Source of the DNA: Novosphingobium lentum NBRC 107847
GTDB taxonomy: Bacteria > Pseudomonadota > Alphaproteobacteria > Sphingomonadales > Sphingomonadaceae
Length of the DNA: 64,000 bases
Assembly: GCF_001590965.1 (NCBI RefSeq)
Contig: NZ_BCTW01000020.1
Span: forward strand, 30,593-94,592
Reading direction: 5' to 3'
In this document: piece after piece, positions 27,609 through 34,659 of the stretch
How the letters are laid out: every line of letters begins with the position of its first letter
Position numbering within the stretch: the stretch's first letter is position 1
Translations under genes and position numbers: made by a program
Notes under the pieces: model-generated
Databases searched by the model: none
Seen by the model: the letters and a program-made list of their open reading frames with translations, nothing else
What the model was told of the DNA's origin: nothing

Positions 27609-28217
27609 ATGAACAGCATGGTGGTTCCGGAAGACGATGATGGCCGGGGTAAAGTGCCGGTGCCCGCCGACGTGCAGGATGCGATCCGCACGTTGATCCG
27701 CTGGGCGGGCGATGATCCGCAGCGCGAAGGCCTGCTCGATACACCCAAGCGCGTGGCGCGCGCGTGGAAAGAATATTGCAGCGGTTACGCCGAAGACCCT
27801 GCCTATCACCTGTCGCGCCGGTTCGAGGAAGTCGGCGGCTACAACGAACTGGTGCTGTTGAAGGACATTCCGTTCCAGTCGCACTGCGAACACCACATGG
27901 CGCCGATCATCGGCAAGGCGCACATCGCCTACATGCCACGTGACAGCGTCGTGGGCATTTCCAAGCTGGCGCGGGTGCTCCACGCCTATGCCCGGCGGCT
28001 GCAGATCCAGGAGCGGCTGACCGCAGAAGTCGCGCAGTGCATCTGGGACAACCTCCAGCCGCACGGAGTTGCGGTGGTGATCGAGGCGAGCCACGCCTGC
28101 ATGACCGCGCGCGGCGTGCGCACGCCGGGCGTGGGCATGGTCACCAGCCGCCTGCTCGGCTGCTTCCTCGACGATTCGCGCAGCCGCAAGGAAGTGATGA
28201 GCCTGATGGGCTACTGA
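27609..28217 (+). CDS. folE: GTP cyclohydrolase I (type IA)
   Basis: Converts GTP to 7,8-dihydroneopterin triphosphate, the first step of folate synthesis. The 202-residue protein has the Zn-binding HCEHHMAPIIG, GISKLARVLHAYARRLQIQERL, the second Cys in EASHACMTARGV, and the usual end RKEVMSLMGY. ATG 27609 is chosen because GGGGGATGGG lies about seven bases upstream; ATG 27597 would put that site against the start codon. It is 21 bases after the phospholipase D gene. Confidence 0.95.
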   Translation: MNSMVVPEDDDGRGKVPVPADVQDAIRTLIRWAGDDPQREGLLDTPKRVARAWKEYCSGYAEDPAYHLSRRFEEVGGYNELVLLKDIPFQSHCEHHMAPIIGKAHIAYMPRDSVVGISKLARVLHAYARRLQIQERLTAEVAQCIWDNLQPHGVAVVIEASHACMTARGVRTPGVGMVTSRLLGCFLDDSRSRKEVMSLMGY

Positions 28218-28478
28218 TTGCCCTGCGCACGGGCGCTGGGCGGCAAGAATGCGTCGGAATGAAGGGCGGCGCCGGTGGTATTGGCGACATCGGCGCTTGC
28301 CAGTTGGCAGGTAATCTGGAATTCTCCGCCCAGCTCGCATGAATGTGAGGTCGGGTTCGCGGCAGCTTGTAACAATAGTTTGTGCAGTGCGGCGCGTTTC
28401 GACCTTGGTGTTCTCTCAACCCGATGTGCGGTTCCCAGGCCAAAGTGTTCCCTCGCGCCGAAATGGAGGGACGAATAC

Positions 28479-28916
28479 ATGGCGAACCTTGTTTCCCAAT
28501 GGCTGGCAATGTCACAGGCGGATCTCGACAGCCTGTTTTCGCAAGCCGAGCCCGGCCCCATTCCCGATGGGGAGGCCAAGGGCACCGCGATCATTGCGCC
28601 CGGCACCACATTTTCGACCGAAATCGCCGCGATCATCAACATGTTCGCGTGGCAGGGCAAAGTGTTCGATGCCGAACACGGCTTTCTGCGCAACCACATC
28701 CTCGCGTTCGGGCTGAAGGCGATCGTCGCCAAAGTCTACAAGGGGCCAAGCTGGCTCGACGGCAAGGAGTGCATCGTCCTCGATTATTCCGACACGTCGC
28801 TGGTCGCCTCGCGCGTCCGCGATGAAATCCGGATGATCGAGCCCGGGACGTATCTCGGCAAAGTCTATTGGGGCAAGAAGCGGCTGATCGATTTCGCGCT
28901 GGAATTCGGCGGCTGA
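28479..28916 (+). CDS. Hypothetical protein, first gene of the DyP locus
   Basis: A 145-residue protein without signal peptide or membrane segment. ATG 28479 has a strong ribosome-binding site, GGAGGG, eight bases upstream. The sequence has GTAIIAPGTTFSTEIAAIIN, then LRNHILAFGLKAIVAKVYKGPSW, and LDYSDTSLVASRVRDEIRMIEPGTYLGKVYWGKKR. The last block resembles small lipid- or ligand-binding proteins in tone, but I recognise no family. The gene is eight bases upstream of the double-domain protein and followed by the DyP peroxidase, so it very likely serves the same system. The gap 28218-28478 holds its promoter, not identified. Confidence 0.75.
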   Translation: MANLVSQWLAMSQADLDSLFSQAEPGPIPDGEAKGTAIIAPGTTFSTEIAAIINMFAWQGKVFDAEHGFLRNHILAFGLKAIVAKVYKGPSWLDGKECIVLDYSDTSLVASRVRDEIRMIEPGTYLGKVYWGKKRLIDFALEFGG

Positions 28917-28924
28917 GCGGTGCC

Positions 28925-30196
28925 ATGATCGAGCAGCGGCACATCTGCGTTGCCGGCGTGCTGCGCCACGACGCGGCCCCCGCGCTCGAGTCCCTGCTGG
29001 CATCGATGAACACCGCGCCGGGGCAGGCCGGCCCCGGGAATGCGCTGGTCCCGTTCGGCCGTCTGGCGCAAATCCACGTCGCGCGCTTCGTCATCCTCGA
29101 CGATCCCTCGCTCCCCGACCGCGAGATCGCGCCCTCGCTGCCGGTGCACGAGCCGGTGCGGCTGGCCTTCATTGCCGACTTCGACGGCAGCGCCGACGTG
29201 CTGCTGGGCGATCTGGTGCGGGTGGCCGAGCCGGGACTGCGCCGGATCTTCGCGCACTGCACCGATTTCGACGAGGGTTCTGGTGACGTGGCTGCGTGGA
29301 TGCGCGGCCACAGCATCGTCACCGCCGCCAACTATGTGAACTGGCGCGGGCGCGGCACGGTGCAACTGCGCGAGGAAGCCGCGCTTCACAGCGCGTTGCG
29401 CACCGCGCGCCTTGCCCATCCGCAAGCGACACCCGAGGAGCTGTGGCCCGTCCTGAAGCAGGCCGGAAGTGGCATCGGTCTGACACCGTTGCCGTCCAGG
29501 TCGATCGGCTGGTGGATCAGGGAGGCGCTGCACTTCCTCACCTTGCCCGTCTTGGCCCTGCTGCTGGCACCCATCCTCATCCCGCTGCTGCCGTTCCTGA
29601 TCATCCTGCTGCGCTGGCGCGAGACGCATGATCCGGTGATCGTCCCGGTGCCGCTGCCCGAGCGCAACCGGCTGCTCTCGGCGCAAGAGGATCACGACAT
29701 CACCAACCAGTACAGCGCGATCGGCTCGCTCAAGCCGGGCCTGTTCCGCCGCTGGCTGACCGTGGCGATCCTGTTCGCGATCAACTGGGGCGCGCGGCAC
29801 ATCTACGCCAACGGACGGCTTGCCCGCGTCAACACCATCCATTTCGCCAGCTGGACGTTCCTCGACGACCAGCGGCGGGTCTATTTCGCCAGCAATTACG
29901 ACGGCAGCCGCGAAGCCTACAACGACGATTTCATCAACAAGGTGGCGTTCGGCCTGAACCTGTCGTTCTCCAACGGACTGGGCTATCCGCGCACCCGCTG
30001 GCTGATCCTCGACGGCGCGCGGCACGAACAGGACTTCAAGTGGTACCTGTTCCACCACCAGATCCCGACGCAAGTCTGGTACAAGGCGTTCCCCGGCCTC
30101 AGCAACTACGACATGGCGCGCAACGCCCGCATTCGCGCAGGGTTCGAGCGCAAGCCCGAAGGCAACGCGCTGCGCCGCTGGATCGCGGAGATCTGA
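28925..30196 (+). CDS. Membrane-anchored protein with two repeated alpha/beta-barrel-like halves
   Basis: A 423-residue protein of unknown function. A hydrophobic hairpin at about residues 203-230 divides it. Each side has the same pattern: IHVARFVILDD (50-60) with FIADFDGSADVLLGD (82-96), and IHFASWTFLDD (305-315) with FASNYDGSREAYNDD (321-335). I infer a tandem duplication of a ferredoxin-like dimeric alpha/beta-barrel domain, the fold of DyP peroxidases and chlorite dismutases. No haem ligand is obvious. It is 8 bases after the 145-residue gene and 2 bases before the DyP peroxidase, which suggests a structural or membrane-docking partner for it. Confidence 0.7.
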   Translation: MIEQRHICVAGVLRHDAAPALESLLASMNTAPGQAGPGNALVPFGRLAQIHVARFVILDDPSLPDREIAPSLPVHEPVRLAFIADFDGSADVLLGDLVRVAEPGLRRIFAHCTDFDEGSGDVAAWMRGHSIVTAANYVNWRGRGTVQLREEAALHSALRTARLAHPQATPEELWPVLKQAGSGIGLTPLPSRSIGWWIREALHFLTLPVLALLLAPILIPLLPFLIILLRWRETHDPVIVPVPLPERNRLLSAQEDHDITNQYSAIGSLKPGLFRRWLTVAILFAINWGARHIYANGRLARVNTIHFASWTFLDDQRRVYFASNYDGSREAYNDDFINKVAFGLNLSFSNGLGYPRTRWLILDGARHEQDFKWYLFHHQIPTQVWYKAFPGLSNYDMARNARIRAGFERKPEGNALRRWIAEI

Positions 30197-30198
30197 CG

Positions 30199-31608
30199 AT
30201 GGCGGCAAGCGATCAGGCAGCCGATATCCAGGCCATGACCGAGCGCGGGTTCGGCTCGCTTGACGGCGCCAGCTACCTGTTGCTCAGCATCGACGATGCT
30301 GCGCGAGCCCGCACCTGGTTGCGCACGCTGGCGGTCACGTCGCTGGCCGATGCCCGGTCGTCGAAGCTCGACCGCGTATGCCAGATCGCGTTTACCGCGT
30401 CGGGGCTTGCCGCGCTGGGCATCGCGGCCGACGCGGCGCACGGCTTCGCGCCCGAATTCGCCGAAGGGATGGCGGGCAACGAACGCCGCTCGCACCGGCT
30501 GGGTGACGAAGGCGAAAACGCGCCGGACAAATGGTACTGGGGCGTGGCCGACACGGAGCCGCACGTGCTGGTCGTGCTGTTGGCGCCCGTCGCCGCCATC
30601 GCTGCGGTCGAGGCGGAGCATGTCGCGGCGCTGACCGGAGCCGGTTGCGCGCTGATCCGCGCCAACCGCTCGAACGGACCGCTGGGGCGCGAGCCGTTCG
30701 GCTTTGCCGATGGCCTGTCGCAACCCGAGGTCGATTGGGACGGCCAGCTGGTGCCGGGCGGGGCGAAAGACCGGCTCTATCGCAACACGCTGGCGGCGGG
30801 CGAAGTGCTGCTGGGCCACACCAACGAATACGGCTTCGTGCCCGCGTGGCCGAGCGAGCGCGAGATCGGCCGCAACGGTACATACCTCGTCTACCGCCAG
30901 CTGGAACAAGACGTGCACGGTTTCTGGCGCTGGCTGCGGGAGCAGGCGGGCAAGGCGGGTGCCGTCGGCTTGGGCGAAACGATGATCGGCCGGGGGATCG
31001 ACGGGGCGCCACAGCCGGGACTTGGCGGCGCTGCCGGACCCGGTGCAAACGACTTCGGTTTCGGACAGGATCCCGATGGGCTGGCCTGCCCGATCGGCGC
31101 GCATATCCGCCGCGCCAACCCGCGCAGTGGCGACGATCCGCAAGGCCGCCGGGGCTTTTTGCGCGATGTTATTTCCTCGCTGGGCCTGAAGGGCAGCGCG
31201 ATGCAAGACGCCGTAGCCTCTGCGCGGTTCCACCGCATCCTGCGGCGCGGGCGGCCGTATGGGCCGATCGGCTTGCCGGCAGGGGCAGGGGACGATCCCC
31301 CCACGCCGGTCGAGCCATCGGGCCTGCACTTCATCTGCCTCAACGCCAGCATAGCGCGTCAGTTCGAATTCGTGCAGGGGGCGTGGGTCGCGAGCGCCTA
31401 TTTCGCGGGGCTGTCGGGCGAACAGGACCCGATCCTGGGCAACCGCCTTCCCGCGAGCGGGGGCGGCGCGACCGATGCGTTTCACTATGCCGACGCCGAG
31501 GGCTGCCCCCGCCTGGCGACCGGGTTGCCCCAGTTCGTCACGGTGCGGGGCGGGGCCTATTTCTTCCTGCCGGGCCTTGCGGGCCTTGCGCAGATACTGG
31601 CCGGCTGA
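30199..31608 (+). CDS. DyP-type haem peroxidase
   Basis: A 469-residue dye-decolorising peroxidase. The distal motif GFADGLSQP places the catalytic Asp at residue 171, and CPIGAHIRRANPRS supplies the expected proximal haem-ligand His at residue 302. No signal peptide or twin-arginine motif is seen, so it is probably cytosolic or held by its neighbour. It resembles the larger class C/D-like DyPs by length. Substrates of such enzymes include phenols, dyes and lipids; here the physiological substrate is unknown. ATG 30199 is 2 bases after the preceding stop. The gene converges on the catalase-like gene with a 6-base gap. Confidence 0.9.
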   Translation: MAASDQAADIQAMTERGFGSLDGASYLLLSIDDAARARTWLRTLAVTSLADARSSKLDRVCQIAFTASGLAALGIAADAAHGFAPEFAEGMAGNERRSHRLGDEGENAPDKWYWGVADTEPHVLVVLLAPVAAIAAVEAEHVAALTGAGCALIRANRSNGPLGREPFGFADGLSQPEVDWDGQLVPGGAKDRLYRNTLAAGEVLLGHTNEYGFVPAWPSEREIGRNGTYLVYRQLEQDVHGFWRWLREQAGKAGAVGLGETMIGRGIDGAPQPGLGGAAGPGANDFGFGQDPDGLACPIGAHIRRANPRSGDDPQGRRGFLRDVISSLGLKGSAMQDAVASARFHRILRRGRPYGPIGLPAGAGDDPPTPVEPSGLHFICLNASIARQFEFVQGAWVASAYFAGLSGEQDPILGNRLPASGGGATDAFHYADAEGCPRLATGLPQFVTVRGGAYFFLPGLAGLAQILAG

Positions 31609-31614
31609 TGCGCG

Positions 31615-32790
31615 TCAGTCGAACCGTTCATCCCCCGTCGGCTCGACATGCGTCTCGCCGTTCCTGGCCTGCCGATAGCGCGACATCTCGTAGTACATCC
31701 GCTTGCGCGCGCGGCTCTGGTTGCCCAGCGGACGGTGCTCGGGCAGGCAGTGCCACGGGTTGAGCGTCAGCTGCCGGGCGAACGCGAACTGCGCGGGGGA
31801 CTGGAATTCCTGTTTCGGGATGGTCAGCGTGGCCACCGGGATGCGCGGCGACAGGCGCGGATCCCACAGCACGCTGTTCTGTTCGATCGGCATCAGGAAC
31901 GGGTCGGTCTGCAGGATCACCCGCATCTCGAATTGCGCATCGCCCGCGCGCAGCGATGCCGCAAGATTGTCGCGGATGTAGTTGTCGGGCGGGCGTCGGG
32001 GCAGGTTGGGGATGCGCGTGGACACCGGCGTCAGCGGGTGGAAACTGTACTGCATCGCCTGCCCTTCGCCGATCAGGTAGGGCACGCAGCTGAAATATTC
32101 GTTGGCCAGCGGATTGGCGAGCGTCCTGTTCCACAGCGCCTGCATGATGAAATCGCGCACGTGCGGATGGCGCAGGCTGAGGAAATACCAGATCGGCAGG
32201 TGCCGCCGGCTCCAGTACTGCAGGCGGGCGTTCTCGCGCGTGTCGGGGGTGACGAACGTGACGGTGGACACGGCGGTAAAGTCCTGCGTGAAATGCTCAT
32301 CGTCCATCAGCTTGGCGCCGGGCACGTCCATCAGCTTGATCCCGATGCTGCCGAAGCCGACATCGTCGATGTCGGGCTCGACATGCGGGCCGGGGTTGGA
32401 AAAGCGCACCCACGCGGGATAGCTGCGCTGCGTCGCGAAGATGCCGTGGCGCAAATGCTCGGGCAGATCATCGCGCACCGTCAACGTGCTGCGCACCAGC
32501 CCGTGGGTCTTGGTGTTGCCCGCGCGCTCGTAGTTGCCCGGCGTGAAATCGATATCGAGCTGACGCTGCATCTCGGCGACCATCGTGTCGAGGCTTTCGT
32601 CCTCGTCGGGCCGGAACCGCTCGCCCGCCAGCGGCGGCACGTCGCGGCTGCGGGTGAGGTTGATCGTCCAGTTCATCAACCGCGTCAGCGGCCAGCGCAC
32701 CACGGAATCGATGGCGGGGCGGAAGAACGGATCGATCCGGCGTTCGGTCTTGAGCGTGGCCTGCAGCAGGCGGTGAAGCGGCTCCAGCAT
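31615..32790 (-). CDS. Catalase-fold haem protein (y4iL-like)
   Basis: A 391-residue protein of the catalase-like superfamily that resembles the y4iL-type group. The distal His lies in NTKTHGLVRSTLTV, followed by RSYPAWVRFSNPGPHVEPDIDDVGFGSIGIKL and DFTAVSTVTF. The C-terminus NPWHCLPEHRPLGNQSRARK is the family's hallmark; the classical catalase proximal-Tyr motif (RxFxYxDTxxxR) is not seen. It may act on organic or lipid hydroperoxides instead of H2O2, as the related allene oxide synthase domain does; that is inference. No signal peptide. It starts 2 bases after the GMC gene and is the last gene of the minus-strand operon. Confidence 0.8.
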   Translation of the reverse strand: MLEPLHRLLQATLKTERRIDPFFRPAIDSVVRWPLTRLMNWTINLTRSRDVPPLAGERFRPDEDESLDTMVAEMQRQLDIDFTPGNYERAGNTKTHGLVRSTLTVRDDLPEHLRHGIFATQRSYPAWVRFSNPGPHVEPDIDDVGFGSIGIKLMDVPGAKLMDDEHFTQDFTAVSTVTFVTPDTRENARLQYWSRRHLPIWYFLSLRHPHVRDFIMQALWNRTLANPLANEYFSCVPYLIGEGQAMQYSFHPLTPVSTRIPNLPRRPPDNYIRDNLAASLRAGDAQFEMRVILQTDPFLMPIEQNSVLWDPRLSPRIPVATLTIPKQEFQSPAQFAFARQLTLNPWHCLPEHRPLGNQSRARKRMYYEMSRYRQARNGETHVEPTGDERFD

Positions 32791-32792
32791 GG

Positions 32793-34634
32793 TCAGGGAC
32801 CTTTCTTTCCGGCATTGGCTTTTCCGGCATCGGCCAGGATGTTTGCAGCGAGCTTTTCGGCAGCGAGATAGATCGCCGCAACGATGAACAGCCCGGGGAT
32901 GCGGGGGAAAATCGAGGCGTCGACCACGCGCAGACCCGGCACGCAGTGGACCCGGCCCTGCGGATCGAGCACCGGGCCGATCGCAGCGGTGCCGCAGGCG
33001 TGATGGCCCCAGGCGTTGGCGCGCACCCATTCGCGCAAGGCGCCGTCGCGCAGCGCGGGGCCGGGCAGCTCCTCCTCGGCGATGTCGCCATCCTCGATCA
33101 GTGGGCGGGCCAGCGCGCGCGCCATGTCGAGCCCTTCGACCAGCGCGTCGAGGTCGCGGTCGCCGTGTTCAGCGAAGTTGTTGAACGCCGCGACCGGCGG
33201 ATCGCGCGGATCGGCGCTGGCCAGTGTAACCGTGCCGGAACGGTTGCCGGTGCGCCCCTTCAGCACGACCCAGCTGAACCCGTCACCGCCCTTCCAGCAA
33301 TGCTGGGCATAGCCGGTGAAGTACCCGCCGAAACGCCCCATCATGCCCATCAACACGAGGTCGGGCCCATCGGCGTCCGGCCCTGCGGCGGACGAGCGGC
33401 GCAACGCAGCAAGGCATGCGCCGTTGGAGACGTACATCCCCAGCCGCCAGCGCCGCCATTTGGCATACAGCGGATCGGCGGTGGTGAACGCCGCCTGCCG
33501 CAGCGAGGACCACGGATGCTTCATGCGGTGTACCACGCCGATCTCGTAGCGGTCCTGCAGGTTGCGGCCGACCTGGGGCAAATCGATACGCGGCGCGATC
33601 CCCAGCGCCTGCAGTTGCACGGCATCTCCGATCCCCGACAGCATCAGCAGTTGCGGTGTGGCAAACGCGCCGCCGGCCAGGATCACCTCGCGGGCAGCCC
33701 GGCTTTCGCCCCGGACGCCCGGTCCGGCTGATCCCGCCAACGGCGAGGCGCGATAGAGGTGGCGGCCGCGCAGCCATTCGACCCCGCAGGCCTTGCCGCC
33801 GTCATCGAACAGCACGCGGGTGACCAGCGTGTCGGTCAGCACCTCCAGCTTGCCCGGATGTTTGGTGGCCACATCGCGCACCCGTTCGCGCGTGCCCTGC
33901 CGGGCGTGGCGGGCGGTCGCGATCGGCAGGTAGCACAGCTGTTCCTGCCCATCGCGGCGCGCATCGTTGGGGTCGCCCCAGTCGTGCAGCCACGCGCGCA
34001 GCCGGTTGACCAGCCCATGCCCGCGCCCCAGCTCGACCAGCGCCGAGCGGAACAGCGATCGCACCAGCGCCAGGTCGGACAATGCCCGCGTCGGCAGCGC
34101 CTTCTCGATGCGCAGCCAGCCGTTCCAGCCGTGCCCGGTCGGGTCGATGCCCAGCAGCGCCAGCAAGCGCCACAACGGCCGGTGACGGCACGCTTCCACT
34201 TGCTGGCGGTGACTGCGCATCGCGTCAGCGGACCAGCCCGCATCGCCTGTTTCCGTGGCCAGCCGGTCCCACTCGCTGTCGGGCGGTATGAGGAAGATCA
34301 TCGCGTTGTGTGCAGTGCAGCCGCCCAGCGCGCCCGAGCGGGGATACAGCACGGTTCCGTCGGCGTCCGCCTTGGGATCCGCGCGCGCCGCGTCCCCGTC
34401 GGCGAAATGGCTGGCGCGCTGGTTCCAGCAGACTTGCGTATTCTCGCTCGACAGCGCGTGGAACGCGGGCACGGCATACTCGGCGGCGGTGGTGGCATCG
34501 ATCTCCGCCGGATCGGGCCCGGCTTCGAGCAGCAGCACGCGCATGCCCGCCTCTGCCAGCCGTGCGGCCACCGTTCCGCCCCCCGCGCCCGAACCGACGA
34601 TCACATAATCGTAGCTGGCTTCGGGCGGGGGCAT
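32793..34634 (-). CDS. GMC-family FAD-dependent oxidoreductase
   Basis: A 613-residue glucose-methanol-choline oxidoreductase. The FAD-binding GSGAGGGTVAARLAEAG lies at about residues 14-30. GALGGCTAHNAMIF resembles the second GMC signature region. AGGAFATPQLLMLSGIG is the ATPQLLMxSG signature, and the catalytic His is in NAWGHHACGTAAIGPVLDPQG. The enzyme should oxidise an alcohol and pass electrons on. Its upstream neighbour is a di-haem c lipoprotein, a plausible electron acceptor, and downstream is the catalase-like gene after 2 bases. The protein lacks a signal peptide, which sits awkwardly with a periplasmic acceptor. Confidence 0.88.
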   Translation of the reverse strand: MPPPEASYDYVIVGSGAGGGTVAARLAEAGMRVLLLEAGPDPAEIDATTAAEYAVPAFHALSSENTQVCWNQRASHFADGDAARADPKADADGTVLYPRSGALGGCTAHNAMIFLIPPDSEWDRLATETGDAGWSADAMRSHRQQVEACRHRPLWRLLALLGIDPTGHGWNGWLRIEKALPTRALSDLALVRSLFRSALVELGRGHGLVNRLRAWLHDWGDPNDARRDGQEQLCYLPIATARHARQGTRERVRDVATKHPGKLEVLTDTLVTRVLFDDGGKACGVEWLRGRHLYRASPLAGSAGPGVRGESRAAREVILAGGAFATPQLLMLSGIGDAVQLQALGIAPRIDLPQVGRNLQDRYEIGVVHRMKHPWSSLRQAAFTTADPLYAKWRRWRLGMYVSNGACLAALRRSSAAGPDADGPDLVLMGMMGRFGGYFTGYAQHCWKGGDGFSWVVLKGRTGNRSGTVTLASADPRDPPVAAFNNFAEHGDRDLDALVEGLDMARALARPLIEDGDIAEEELPGPALRDGALREWVRANAWGHHACGTAAIGPVLDPQGRVHCVPGLRVVDASIFPRIPGLFIVAAIYLAAEKLAANILADAGKANAGKKGP

Positions 34635-34659
34635 GTGAGGGGGCCGGGGACGGATGGCG

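Noticed and set aside
28384..28396. GCAGTGCGGCGCG shared by the upstream regions of the DyP operon and the patatin gene (37267-37279)
   Set aside because: A 13-base GC-rich word can recur by chance in this DNA; no symmetry and no consistent distance to the start codons.
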